Part shown: positions 18,543 through 27,046 of the stretch, piece by piece
Layout: every line of letters begins with the position of its first letter
How positions within the stretch are numbered: the first letter of the stretch is position 1
NCBI GenBank assembly: GCA_040755055.1
Contig: JBFMBS010000017.1
Span: 1 to 64,000 of the forward strand
Reading direction: 5' to 3'
DNA: 64,000 bases
Source of the DNA: DYJK01 sp040755055
GTDB lineage: Bacteria > Bacteroidota > Ignavibacteria > Ignavibacteriales > Melioribacteraceae
The notes under the pieces: model-generated
What the model was told of the DNA's origin: nothing
Databases searched by the model: none
Seen by the model: the letters and a program-made list of their open reading frames with translations, nothing else
Made by a program: the position numbers and the translations under genes

Positions 18543-18553
18543 GGAAAAATAAA

Positions 18554-19117
18554 ATGAGAAAAATAATTGCAGCAATCAATATGACACTTGACGGGTTTTG
18601 TGATCACACGGCGGGGATTGCAGATGATGAAATACATCAACATTATAATGAGCTATTGAACAATGCAGACACCATTTTATTCGGAAGGATAACATATCAA
18701 CTCATGGAAAATTATTGGCCATCTGTCGTAAAAAATCCTACCGGTAACAAACCAATGGATGAATTTGCCGTATTAATAGATAATATCTCAAAGATTGTTT
18801 TTTCAAGAACGCTGAAAAATGTTGATTGGAAAGATACAAAATTGAAAAAGGGAGCCATTAAAGAAGAAGTTTTAGAACTCAAGCAATCCCGCAATGGCGG
18901 TCGTAAAAACATTTTAGTTGGCAGTCCGAGTTTAATAGCAGCATTAACACAACTTGAATTAATTGATGAGTACCAGCTTTGTGTTCATCCAATTATTTTA
19001 GGAAGCGGCTTACCATTATTTAAAAACGTCAAGGATAGAGTTAATCTTAAACTCCTAAAAACAAAAACATTTGATTGTGGTGCAGTAACTCTTTACTACG
19101 AGCCGGCAAAAAAATGA
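18554..19117 (+). CDS. Dihydrofolate reductase-like (RibD C-terminal domain) protein 3
   Basis: 187 residues: MRKIIAAINMTLDGFCDHTAG, ADTILFGRITYQLMENYWPS, KIVFSRTLKNVDWKDTKL, NILVGSPSLIAALTQLELIDEYQLCVHPIILGSG and FDCGAVTLYYEP. It starts 11 bp after the second paralogue, so those two are surely co-transcribed. The three differ enough that they look like an old expansion or separate acquisitions, not a recent duplication. Confidence 0.87.
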   Translation: MRKIIAAINMTLDGFCDHTAGIADDEIHQHYNELLNNADTILFGRITYQLMENYWPSVVKNPTGNKPMDEFAVLIDNISKIVFSRTLKNVDWKDTKLKKGAIKEEVLELKQSRNGGRKNILVGSPSLIAALTQLELIDEYQLCVHPIILGSGLPLFKNVKDRVNLKLLKTKTFDCGAVTLYYEPAKK

Positions 19118-19242
19118 GTGCATAGTTATTATTCAATAGAAACAATAAAAAAAGTGAAAGTTGCAATCAAATAATCTTTTTTGATGAAGTTGCGTTGTTT
19201 TTCTTGTGTGTTATTAAATTTAATTATTAGTAGGAGGTAAAC

Positions 19243-19689
19243 ATGAACAAACTACATTTCTCAATTACTATCAATGCGCCTAAGGAAAAAGTCTGGGATA
19301 CAATGCTTTCAGATAAAACTTATCGTGTATGGACAGAAGCATTTACACCTGGCTCTTACTTCAAAGGCAATTGGGATAAAGGAAGCAAAATGCTTTTTCT
19401 TGGGCCATCCGAGAAAGGCGAGATGGGCATGGTCAGCCGTATAAAAGAGAACCAAAAATATAAATACCTTTCTATCGAGCATCTTGGTATGGTTCAAGAT
19501 GGAAAGGAAGATACTACAAGCGATGAAGTAAAAAACTGGGCTGGGGTGCTTGAGAACTATACATTCAGTGAAGCGAACGGTAAAACTGAATTGCGGGTTG
19601 ATATGGATTCTGTGGATGAATATGCAGAGATGTTCCAGGGTATGTGGCCCAAAGCATTGAACACATTAAAAGATTTGTGTGAAAAGTAA
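19243..19689 (+). CDS. SRPBCC/AHSA1-type protein (cytoplasmic)
   Basis: 148 residues with the START/Bet v1-like fold of the AHSA1 group: FSITINAPKEKVWDTMLSDKTYRVWTEAFTPGSYFKGNW at the start, MGMVSRIKENQKYKYLSIEHLG in the middle and a C-terminal helix ending ALNTLKDLCE. These bind hydrophobic ligands or modulate partners; the function here is unknown. AGGAGG precedes the ATG. The next gene, 38 bp on, is a second member of the superfamily. Confidence 0.85.
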   Translation: MNKLHFSITINAPKEKVWDTMLSDKTYRVWTEAFTPGSYFKGNWDKGSKMLFLGPSEKGEMGMVSRIKENQKYKYLSIEHLGMVQDGKEDTTSDEVKNWAGVLENYTFSEANGKTELRVDMDSVDEYAEMFQGMWPKALNTLKDLCEK

Positions 19690-19727
19690 CCGTCGAATAT
19701 TTAAAATAAATCAAACGGAGGTGCTGA

Positions 19728-20312
19728 ATGAAACGATTCGCAAATATCACGCTTATCGTGTTGGTTGTTACAAACGTACAAATAACAATAAAGGCACAAG
19801 AAATGAAAGACGGAAATAAACCTATAATCACAAAGAAAATTGATCTTGTTGTTAAGCGAATAATTGACGCCCCCGTTGATTTGGTTTGGAAGGCATGGAC
19901 TGATCCTAAGCATGTTGTCAAGTGGTGGGGACCAGAAGGCTTTACATCGCCCACATGCAAAATAGATTTGCACGAGGGAGGCAGTTATATCTTTTGCATG
20001 CGCGCTCCGGCTGAAATGGGGGGATTCGAGCATTATAGTGCCGGTGTCTATAAAAAAATTATTCCGGAAGAGCGGCTTGAATTCACACAAAGTTTATCCG
20101 ACAATAATGGTAATCCACTCGAACCTTCGGCTGCCGGTATGACCCCGGATTTTCCGAGAGAACTTATTGTTGTAGTTGAGTTTAAAAAACTCAGCTGTGA
20201 TATGACTGAAATTACAATCACAGAACACGAATGGGCTGCCGGGCAAATGTATGTATATTCACTTGCCGGCTTGCAGCAAACAATAGATAAACTTTCAGCG
20301 GTTGTTAAATAA
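19728..20312 (+). CDS. SRPBCC/AHSA1-type protein with N-terminal signal peptide
   Basis: 194 residues. From about residue 38 the sequence is a standard AHSA1 domain (VVKRIIDAPVDLVWKAWTDPKHVVKWWGPEGFTSP, GGSYIFCMRAP, MTEITITEHEW). Unusually, residues 1-24 look like a secretion signal: MKRFANITLIVLVVTNVQ then ITIKAQ, with cleavage expected after KAQ. AHSA1 proteins are normally cytoplasmic. GGAGG lies before the ATG at 19728, and no Met lies between the signal and the domain except M26, so the signal is probably real. The role would be periplasmic ligand binding, but this is inference. Confidence 0.8.
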   Translation: MKRFANITLIVLVVTNVQITIKAQEMKDGNKPIITKKIDLVVKRIIDAPVDLVWKAWTDPKHVVKWWGPEGFTSPTCKIDLHEGGSYIFCMRAPAEMGGFEHYSAGVYKKIIPEERLEFTQSLSDNNGNPLEPSAAGMTPDFPRELIVVVEFKKLSCDMTEITITEHEWAAGQMYVYSLAGLQQTIDKLSAVVK

Positions 20313-20372
20313 CTACAAGAGTAAAAGGAATTGCATCAATAAATTATTTTAAAAAAATCAGAAGGAAGTTAT

Positions 20373-21293
20373 ATGCAAAAGATAACACCTTTTCTGTGGT
20401 TTGATAATAACGCCGAAGAAGCGGTTAATTTTTACACTTCTCTTTTCGAAAATTCAAAAATTGGAAGTACTACACGGTATGACGAAGCAAGTGCTGCAGC
20501 TTCGGGACAGAAAAAAGGTTCTGTAATGACTGTATCTTTCAATCTTAATGGAATGGGATTTACAGCTATAAATGGCGGTCCGCATTTCAAATTTACCCCG
20601 GCAATTTCATTCATTCTGAATTATGACCCATCAAAAAATAAAGACGCACGGAAGAATCTTGATTCAACATGGGAGAAATTATCACAAGATGGAACAGTGC
20701 TCATGCCTATCGACAAATATCCGTTTAGCGAGCGTTACGGATGGATACAAGACAAGTACGGACTTTCATGGCAGCTTATTCTCTCTAATCCTGAAGGAGA
20801 AGAGAGACCTTTTATTACTGCATCACTACTGTTTGCTGGGACAGTATGCGGCAAAGCAGAAGAAGCAACAAATTTTTATAAATCGATTTTCAGATATTCA
20901 CGACAAGGAATTACCGCGCGCTATCCCCAGGGAATGGAACCTGATAAAGAAGGGACTATTATGTTTACCGACTTTATGCTTGATAATCAATGGTTTGCGG
21001 CAATGGACAGCGCACGTGAACATAACTTTAATTTCAATGAGGCAATATCGTTTGTTGTCAATTGTGGAGATCAGAAAGAATTAGATTACTACTGGGAAAA
21101 ACTTTCCGAGGGCGGAGATAAAAATGCTCAACAGTGCGGATGGCTTAAAGATAAATTTGGTTTATCATGGCAGATTGTTCCGGCAATTTTACCCGAACTG
21201 CTTAACAACAAAGATAGAGAGAAATCAAAAAGTGTTATGAGTGCACTTTTGCAAATGAAAAAAATTGACCTTGCAACTTTGGAGAAAGCTTAA
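20373..21293 (+). CDS. Two-domain VOC (PhnB-like) protein
   Basis: 306 residues with two tandem PhnB-type VOC domains: 1-145 (ITPFLWFDNNAEEAVNFYTSLFENSKIG ... YGWIQDKYGLSWQLI) and about 150-280 (LLFAGTVCGKAEEATNFYKSIF ... CGWLKDKFGLSWQIVP). A helical tail follows. This is the family annotated from an old 3-demethylubiquinone methyltransferase match, but it carries no methyltransferase motif. The double-domain form is common in Bacteroidota. AGAAGGAAG lies upstream. Confidence 0.85.
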   Translation: MQKITPFLWFDNNAEEAVNFYTSLFENSKIGSTTRYDEASAAASGQKKGSVMTVSFNLNGMGFTAINGGPHFKFTPAISFILNYDPSKNKDARKNLDSTWEKLSQDGTVLMPIDKYPFSERYGWIQDKYGLSWQLILSNPEGEERPFITASLLFAGTVCGKAEEATNFYKSIFRYSRQGITARYPQGMEPDKEGTIMFTDFMLDNQWFAAMDSAREHNFNFNEAISFVVNCGDQKELDYYWEKLSEGGDKNAQQCGWLKDKFGLSWQIVPAILPELLNNKDREKSKSVMSALLQMKKIDLATLEKA

Positions 21294-21464
21294 GAACTTT
21301 GTCGCAAATTTTTTCAGATTAAGTTCAATTTACAATTACGGTATCAATTGAAAACTTCCAAAATGTACAGTGCTATCGGTACAATTATTAAAACCCGATC
21401 ACTTGCTGGCACATTGCCTAGCTAGAATGAACAAATGCGGTAACCAATTTCAAACGCAACAATA

Positions 21465-21562
21465 GCAGAAGTTGATAACACCGGAATGTGTGTTCTACGA
21501 TAAGCCGGAAGAGTTTAACGATACTCTAGTAAATTTCTTAAAGAACAGTTCGGAGCGAAATA
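21465..21562 (+). pseudogene. Degraded C-terminus of an alpha/beta-hydrolase-like gene
   Basis: The plus-strand reading around 21483-21550 gives VFYDKPEEFNDTLVNFLKN, which resembles the last helix of alpha/beta hydrolases (after the catalytic His, typically H....E.PEEFN..V..FL). Upstream, the matching segment (NTGMCV) is in a different frame and the rest of the gene is missing. It reads as a frameshifted, truncated remnant just before the membrane-protein gene. Confidence 0.4.
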
Positions 21563-22312
21563 ATGAAATCATTGAACTCACAAATACCGCAATTAATTTC
21601 ATCAGACAATATATTGGCGACAAGCTCAAACAATAGCGCACGCTTATTCCGGATCTCTGCCGGTGTTCTTGTACTTTGTTATATCTGCGTGCAATTATTT
21701 CAGGATTATGTGTTCGATTACTACGGAACTCCAGCCAATGCAGCAGAAGAATTGCTTCAAGGTGGAGCCGGTTTACATATTGCCCGTTCATCTATCATGC
21801 TGATTTACATGTTTGCACTGATCTTTATGTGGTGGACGATTTGTGCTCAGAGCTTACGCAGAAAGCCAGCCCTTGGTTTGATAGCATTCTTCGGGTTCTT
21901 TATGTTCGGTATATTCGAAGTTGCTCTGCGTTCCGTTGAATTATTTTGGATACAAATCCAGTTACCCTCAGAATATCTCAAAGCAGCGGATCCCGTTGTT
22001 CGCACTTCAATCCTCGACAAGTTTGCGACTTTTCAATCAATTCAGGGTGCACTTTACTTTCCGCTGATGTTCGGACCGTTCCTTTCGTACTTTGCGGTTT
22101 TTTTCCTCTTCGCGTCAAACCCTCGTGTCCACTGGATATTGAAATTTTCAGTGGCATTCGCTGCAGTCCGAACCGGCATACGCCTCCTTGGTTATGCTGG
22201 TATTTATCTTGTGAGCAATGCGGCATACGACAAATATTACTTCGCAATGGTGCTTGTGGAATTTCTTCCAAGAGCTTATTGGCTCTTTCGGGTGAAGGAT
22301 GAGGATTTCTAA
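21563..22312 (+). CDS. Uncharacterised multi-pass membrane protein
   Basis: 249 residues with about six hydrophobic segments (near 29-46, 73-93, 103-125, 160-180, 187-207, 213-232), so an inner-membrane protein. I do not recognise the family. Its DNA is visibly richer in G+C and in codons such as CTC, GCG and CCC than its neighbours. That fits recent transfer. GGAG lies upstream of the ATG. It is flanked by a hydrolase remnant and by a MITE-like element, again typical of a turnover region. Confidence 0.65.
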   Translation: MKSLNSQIPQLISSDNILATSSNNSARLFRISAGVLVLCYICVQLFQDYVFDYYGTPANAAEELLQGGAGLHIARSSIMLIYMFALIFMWWTICAQSLRRKPALGLIAFFGFFMFGIFEVALRSVELFWIQIQLPSEYLKAADPVVRTSILDKFATFQSIQGALYFPLMFGPFLSYFAVFFLFASNPRVHWILKFSVAFAAVRTGIRLLGYAGIYLVSNAAYDKYYFAMVLVEFLPRAYWLFRVKDEDF

Positions 22313-22490
22313 ATGCAGATATTGACGGAACAAACAAGTAGAATGCGGCTAAGGGTCGATTAATTCTTAGCATGGGGAATTGGCTTTATCATGCAATCTC
22401 ATTTCAATAACTTTAATTACTCGATTTGGGATACGTTTCCCCGTAATTGACATTGCAACTTTGAATAAAACTGCCGGTTAATATAATGTA

Positions 22491-22597
22491 GAGGCTGCAT
22501 TAGAAGTAATTTTCAAAAATAAAATCTGTGAAAGTCAGCAATAATCTGCGGCATCAGCGTGCTAATTTAAAAAAATAATTACTTTTGAGACAGCCTT
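22491..22597. repeat. MITE-like inverted-repeat element, copy 3
   Basis: Left end GAGGCTGCATTAGAAGTAATT (22491-22511) and the imperfect inverse at 22577-22597 match at 16 of 21 positions. The interior contains AATCTGTGAAAGTCAGC, TAATCTGCG and CAGCGTGCTAATTT, shared with copies 1 and 2 in the same orientation. It lies in a 404-bp gap (22313-22716) that otherwise shows nothing. Confidence 0.7.
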
Positions 22598-22716
22598 TAC
22601 AAGGACCCAACTTAATTGTTTACGGTTCAATAAATATTTTCAAAGCAAGTGAACAAAAATTAGTATTGATATTCACACGGAAAAAGAATATATCAAATAC
22701 GACATTTAATCGTTTT

Positions 22717-23238
22717 ATGAATAAAAACAGATTACAATTATTCATTAACTCTTTGATGATGCACTCAAAATCCAGCAGCCTTAAAACTACAATTATAAGA
22801 ACCGGGTTACTTGCCGGCACACTTGATATTCTTTGTGCTTTAATACAATTTTATATTAGAACCGGGAGAAATCCGGTTGTTGTACTTAAATTTATAGCAA
22901 GCGGTGTGTTTGGCGAAACAGCGTTTAACGGCGGGGTGGAAATGGCAATCGCCGGATTGTTTTTCCACTTTGTAATAGCTTTTATATGGACGATATTTTT
23001 CTTTCTTCTCTATCCAAAAATTTCTTTTTTGTCAAAAAATAAATTCATGACCGGTTTTGCGTACGGATTTTTTGTCTGGATTATTATGACGCGTGTAGTT
23101 TTGCCGTTAAGTAACACTCCGAAAATTCCCTTTAATATTTCGCAAGCAGCTATTGCAATTTTAATTTTAGTGTTTGCTGTCGGTCTGCCGATTTCGATTA
23201 TGGCTAATAAATATTATTCAACAAATAAACAGTTATAA
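22717..23238 (+). CDS. Conserved small membrane protein
   Basis: 173 residues with four hydrophobic segments: TGLLAGTLDILCALIQFYI, a long one from AIAGLFFHFVIAFIWTIFFFLLYP, FAYGFFVWIIMTRVVLPL, and AAIAILILVFAVGLPISIMA. Between the first two is VVLKFIASGVFGETAFNGG, a pattern I know from uncharacterised membrane proteins of Proteobacteria and Bacteroidota. No function is known. The frame extends upstream to a TTG at 22585 inside the MITE-like element; the ATG at 22717 is preferred, with no strong Shine-Dalgarno site. Met at 22756 is possible. Confidence 0.65.
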   Translation: MNKNRLQLFINSLMMHSKSSSLKTTIIRTGLLAGTLDILCALIQFYIRTGRNPVVVLKFIASGVFGETAFNGGVEMAIAGLFFHFVIAFIWTIFFFLLYPKISFLSKNKFMTGFAYGFFVWIIMTRVVLPLSNTPKIPFNISQAAIAILILVFAVGLPISIMANKYYSTNKQL

Positions 23239-23250
23239 CTTGATACGGTT

Positions 23251-23646
23251 ATGAATTACTATCAAACAGAATTAACAAGAATCAGGAACCAGTTTTTTGC
23301 CAAGGAAGACTTGATAAAAAGGGTAATCCATGGAAAGCGTTTTATCGACAGCAATTTTTCAAAACGGCTAAACCTTAATACTGTTGCCGGTGAAGCATAC
23401 ATTGCTAAATTTCATTTTATACGTACTTTTAAAACTTTCTACGGACTAACACCCTATCAATATTTAACCTCGGTCAGGATTCAAAGCGCAAAGAAGTTGT
23501 TAAGAAGGAATCATAATGTATCGGAAGTTTGTTTGGCAGTAGGATTCGAAAGTGTAAATTCTTTCACCAATTTATTTAAAAAGATTACCGGCACACCGCC
23601 GGCATATTTTAGAAGCAGCCAGAACACAAAAAGCAATTTTCGATAA
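23251..23646 (+). CDS. AraC-family transcriptional regulator, HTH domain only
   Basis: 131 residues, essentially just the AraC DNA-binding domain. The first helix-turn-helix is around LNLNTVAGEAYIAKFHFIRTF, the second around VSEVCLAVGFESVNSFTNLFKKITGTPPAYFR. There is no ligand-binding domain, so it may act constitutively or with the membrane protein encoded 12 bp upstream, with which it is probably co-transcribed. The next gene is a VOC protein 60 bp downstream. Confidence 0.85.
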   Translation: MNYYQTELTRIRNQFFAKEDLIKRVIHGKRFIDSNFSKRLNLNTVAGEAYIAKFHFIRTFKTFYGLTPYQYLTSVRIQSAKKLLRRNHNVSEVCLAVGFESVNSFTNLFKKITGTPPAYFRSSQNTKSNFR

Positions 23647-23706
23647 ATAGAAATGTATCCAAATTGTTAATTTTGCCGGAACACCAATAATTGAAAGGAT
23701 ACAAAA

Positions 23707-24093
23707 ATGAAAATTAGAGTAACAAGCGTAATGGTTGATAACCAGGACAAAGCTCTTAAATTTTATACCGAAGTTTTAGGGTTCGTTAAGAAAACCGAAG
23801 TACCGCTTGGCGAACACAAATGGTTAACCGTTGTTTCGAAAGAAGAACAAGACGGAGTTGAATTATTATTGGAACCGATGGGCTTTGAACCGGCAAAGGT
23901 TTATCAAAAAGCATTGTTCGAAGCCGGTATTCCGCTCACCGCATTCAACGTTGATGATCTTGATAAAGAATACAAGCGGCTTTTGAAACTTGGTGTTGTA
24001 TTCAGCACGCCGCCGACTCAAATGGGCACAGTAAAACTCGCAGTGCTTAACGATACTTGCGGTAACAATATTCAGCTTGTGCAAATTTTGTAA
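23707..24093 (+). CDS. VOC family protein (glyoxalase-like)
   Basis: 128-residue single-domain VOC protein: IRVTSVMVDNQDKALKFYTEVLGFVKKTE start, KWLTVVSKEEQDGVELLLEP in the middle, and MGTVKLAVLNDTCGNNIQLVQI end. The terminal Asn-x-x-x-x-Gln pattern replaces the Glu metal ligand common in glyoxalase I, so the metal site may be altered. GAAAGGA upstream. Substrate unknown. Confidence 0.85.
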   Translation: MKIRVTSVMVDNQDKALKFYTEVLGFVKKTEVPLGEHKWLTVVSKEEQDGVELLLEPMGFEPAKVYQKALFEAGIPLTAFNVDDLDKEYKRLLKLGVVFSTPPTQMGTVKLAVLNDTCGNNIQLVQIL

Positions 24094-24114
24094 AACAGAA
24101 ACACAAAATTTTTA

Positions 24115-25203
24115 ATGACGTTATCAGAGATTGCAAAATATAGATTAATAAGTCAGCAGATTGCGGAAACAAAATTCAAATCTATTCAAGATCTTGTTGG
24201 ATGGATGGGTGCAATACAAGCTCAAGATTTCCCGATGTCTAAATGGGCTGTGGGTGTGCGTCTTCCTGGCTCGACCGAACAAATGATTGAGAATGCAATC
24301 GACAATGCCGGGATTATTCGTACACATTTACTTCGACCAACATGGCATTTAGTTTCCGCCGATGATATTTATTGGATGCTCGAATTAACCGCACCGCAGA
24401 TTAAAACTCAATTAAAATCACGCCATAAGTTTTTAGGGTTGAACGAAAGATTAATTTTAAAGAGTAATAAAGTCATCGAAAAGACTTTACTGAAAGGAAT
24501 AAATGTTACCCGTGAAGAAATTGTAGTTCAACTCGAAAAAGCCGGATTTAAAAACGATGACAATAGGGCGTCTCATTTATTGCTTGTTGCGGAACTTGAC
24601 GGATTGATTTGCAGCGGCAAAACAAAAAATCATCGCCATACTTATGCATTGCTGAATGAGAGAGTTCCGCGCCGCCAAAAAATAAATAGAGAAGAAGCGC
24701 TTGCAAAACTTGCTCTTAAATATTTTTCGAGCCACTGCCCAGCATCACTCGCAGATTTTGTGTGGTGGTCGGGTTTATCCGTTAAGGACGCGAAGTATGC
24801 GCTGGAATCTGTCAGAACAAATTTTGTTCAGGAAAAAATAGATTCAACGATTTATTGGTTTGCGAATAATTTAAAATTACCGAAGAAGGAAAAAGATTCT
24901 GTCCATTTACTGCCGGCATATGATGAATTTATTGTTAGCTATAAAGATAGAAGCGCTGTTTTGACGATGGAGAATCTAAAAAAGACTATAACGAAGAACG
25001 GGCTGTTTTATCCAACTGTTGTTAAAAATGGGCAAGCAATTGGAATCTGGAAACAGATTACAGAAAAAGATAAAGTCCTTATAGAAGTTGAAGCTCTTCA
25101 ATCGAAAGATAAAATACCAAAAAATAAAATTGAGAACTCAGTAACGGAATTCGAGTTCTTTTTGGGCAAACAAGTTGAATTGGTTTACAGAAACTGGAAG
25201 TGA
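24115..25203 (+). CDS. HTH_42 winged-helix protein, AlkZ/AlkX-like DNA glycosylase candidate
   Basis: 362 residues of the winged-helix superfamily that includes the crosslink/alkylation DNA glycosylases AlkZ and AlkX (YcaQ). The N-terminal region reads LVGWMGAIQAQDFPMSKWAVGVRLPG. The Q-A-Q at residues 35-37 matches the Q-x-Q catalytic motif of the AlkZ type. Further family marks are IIRTHLLRPTWHLVSADDIYWML, ADFVWWSGL and LLPAYDEFIVSYKDR. No strong Shine-Dalgarno site; the ATG at 24115 begins directly at the family start. Many family members are uncharacterised, so glycosylase activity is inferred. Confidence 0.8.
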   Translation: MTLSEIAKYRLISQQIAETKFKSIQDLVGWMGAIQAQDFPMSKWAVGVRLPGSTEQMIENAIDNAGIIRTHLLRPTWHLVSADDIYWMLELTAPQIKTQLKSRHKFLGLNERLILKSNKVIEKTLLKGINVTREEIVVQLEKAGFKNDDNRASHLLLVAELDGLICSGKTKNHRHTYALLNERVPRRQKINREEALAKLALKYFSSHCPASLADFVWWSGLSVKDAKYALESVRTNFVQEKIDSTIYWFANNLKLPKKEKDSVHLLPAYDEFIVSYKDRSAVLTMENLKKTITKNGLFYPTVVKNGQAIGIWKQITEKDKVLIEVEALQSKDKIPKNKIENSVTEFEFFLGKQVELVYRNWK

Positions 25204-25208
25204 AGTAA

Positions 25209-26150
25209 ATGATCGACAAAGATATATTCCGGCAAATGGCATTATCTTTCCCAAATGCAGTAGAGTTGCCGCATTTCGAAAAAACATCCTTCAGAATCAA
25301 CAAAAAAATATTTGCTACTCTTGATGAAAGAAACAATAGTGCCGTTGTAAAACTTTCTCCGCTGGATCAATCCGTATTTTGTACTTTCGATAAAACTGTA
25401 ATGTACCCGGTAAACGGTACACGGGGCAGACAAGGATGGACAGTCATTGAACTCGACAATGTTAAAAAAGGCATGCTTAGAGATGCGTTGAAAACAGCAT
25501 ATCAAGATGTGAAAACAAAAAAAACATGGGAAAATAGAATTATGAAAAGTGAAACACCAAAACACAATAATGTAGAAGAATATTATTCTTCAATGCCCAC
25601 TCAAGCAAAAATAAAACTTTACGAAATGAGAGAAATAATAAAATCTGTTGTACCGCTGGCAGAAGAAGTTATCAGTTATGGAATGCCGGCTTTTAAGCAG
25701 AATGGAATATTGGTTTATTTTGCCGGATATAAAAATCACATCGGTTTTTATCCCACATCTTCCGGTATTAAGACATTTAAAAATGAATTTGCAGATTATA
25801 AATGGTCGAAAGGCGCTGTACAATTTCCGATAGATGAACCTTTGCCTAAGATGCTCATTAAAAGAGTGGTAAAATTCCGTGCAAAAGAAGATAAAGAAAA
25901 AACTACGTTGAAAAAGGTAATGCGGAATAACAAAAACTCCAAAGCAGAAAACTATGTTAAGTATCATAACGATGGCAGCATTTGGGCTAAAGGTAAAGTG
26001 ATTAACAATGTCCCGGAAGGATATTGGGAATGGTTCCGTAAAGGCGGTACTATAATGCGTTCCGGGTATTTTAGTAAAGGGAAACAAGTCGGTGAATGGA
26101 CTACCTACGATAACAAAGGGAAAGTTTTTAAAGTGACTGTTATTAAGTAA
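25209..26150 (+). CDS. Three-domain fusion: MmcQ/YjbR + YdhG/DUF1801 + MORN-like repeats
   Basis: 313 residues. 1-108 is an MmcQ/YjbR-type domain (FPNAVELPHFEKTSFRINKKIFATLDE, a DNA-binding-like fold). About 118-228 is a YdhG/DUF1801 domain (EYYSSMPTQAKIKLYEMREIIK, ISYGMPAFKQNGILVYFAGYKNHIGFYP). About 238-313 holds MORN-like strands (YHNDGSIWAKGKVINNVPEGYWEWFRKGG). Each part occurs alone elsewhere; the triple fusion is unusual to me. It begins 5 bp after the glycosylase-like gene and is probably co-transcribed with it. Function unknown. Confidence 0.75.
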   Translation: MIDKDIFRQMALSFPNAVELPHFEKTSFRINKKIFATLDERNNSAVVKLSPLDQSVFCTFDKTVMYPVNGTRGRQGWTVIELDNVKKGMLRDALKTAYQDVKTKKTWENRIMKSETPKHNNVEEYYSSMPTQAKIKLYEMREIIKSVVPLAEEVISYGMPAFKQNGILVYFAGYKNHIGFYPTSSGIKTFKNEFADYKWSKGAVQFPIDEPLPKMLIKRVVKFRAKEDKEKTTLKKVMRNNKNSKAENYVKYHNDGSIWAKGKVINNVPEGYWEWFRKGGTIMRSGYFSKGKQVGEWTTYDNKGKVFKVTVIK

Positions 26151-26224
26151 GGCAAAATAAGTTTCAATTAAGCGTGATTTTTCCCAGACTACTTATAAAA
26201 ATGTAAGAGCAAGTATTAAGAGCT

Positions 26225-27046
26225 ATGACAAAAGAGAAAATAAAATATGAACAGTTTAAGCCAACCGAACATTTAAAAAATTATGTTAAGTTTTTTTGGT
26301 TTGTAGAAGGAACAAATTCAAAAACGTTCGATGTTATTGCAGACGGATGTCCGGGCATAGTTTTTCATCAGGCAGAAAACGGTTTATTCATGAATCAAAC
26401 AAAAAAATTATCAACCATATTTTTATACGGACAAACCGTTAGACCAATTGAAATGAATGCTGAAGGTAAGTTCAGGATAATTGGACTGCACTTGCATCCT
26501 CATGTTATGAAATCACTTTTTGGCTTCAATGCTAATGAGCTTACAGACACTTGTATTGATTTAAACTTGTTGTTGGATCCTTCTAATATGAATTTAAGTG
26601 AGCAGCTTATTATTACACAGTCAGTAGAGAAACAGATCCATATCATTTCTGAATATCTTTTCCAGATAATAAAGAAAAATAACGTACTGATAGATGAATT
26701 AATGCATTTTGCAGTTCATCATCTAATAAAATCGAATGGTAAAGTACGGCTAAGAGAATTACAAAGGATGCTTAATCTTTCAGAAAGAACATTTGAAAGA
26801 AAGTTTGAACAATACGTCGGCATTTCCCCAAGTTTATTTGCAAGGATTTGCCGATTCCAGTCATCATTAATCCAATTGAAGAATAAGAATTATTATAAGC
26901 TTTCCGATGTGGCTTACGAGAACAGCTATTCTGATCAGCCGCATTTCACACGTTCATTCAAAGAGTTTACCGGGCAATCTCCTTCAAAATTCCAGAAACA
27001 ATCCCAAAAAGTAGATTTGAGCACGCCAGTTTTCATAAAAGCTTAA
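26225..27046 (+). CDS. AraC-family transcriptional regulator
   Basis: 273 residues. An N-terminal sensor region (about 1-130, DUF6597-like, with YVKFFWFVEGTN and GLHLHPHVMKSLFG) precedes a C-terminal AraC DNA-binding domain (about 160-258: VRLRELQRMLNLSERTFERKFEQYVGISPSLFARICRF and LSDVAYENSYSDQPHFTRSFKEFTGQSPSKFQ). Ligand unknown. It lies upstream of an NAD(P)-binding protein on the same strand, 71 bp away, a plausible target. Confidence 0.87.
   Translation: MTKEKIKYEQFKPTEHLKNYVKFFWFVEGTNSKTFDVIADGCPGIVFHQAENGLFMNQTKKLSTIFLYGQTVRPIEMNAEGKFRIIGLHLHPHVMKSLFGFNANELTDTCIDLNLLLDPSNMNLSEQLIITQSVEKQIHIISEYLFQIIKKNNVLIDELMHFAVHHLIKSNGKVRLRELQRMLNLSERTFERKFEQYVGISPSLFARICRFQSSLIQLKNKNYYKLSDVAYENSYSDQPHFTRSFKEFTGQSPSKFQKQSQKVDLSTPVFIKA

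Noticed and set aside
20623..21084. 153-codon plus-strand frame within the double-VOC gene
   Set aside because: It lies in another frame of a clearly recognised protein and has no domain or ribosome binding site.
21676..22373. Several open frames on both strands over the 21563-22312 membrane protein gene
   Set aside because: They are shadows caused by the higher G+C of this gene; only the 249-residue frame has a ribosome binding site and a membrane-protein pattern.
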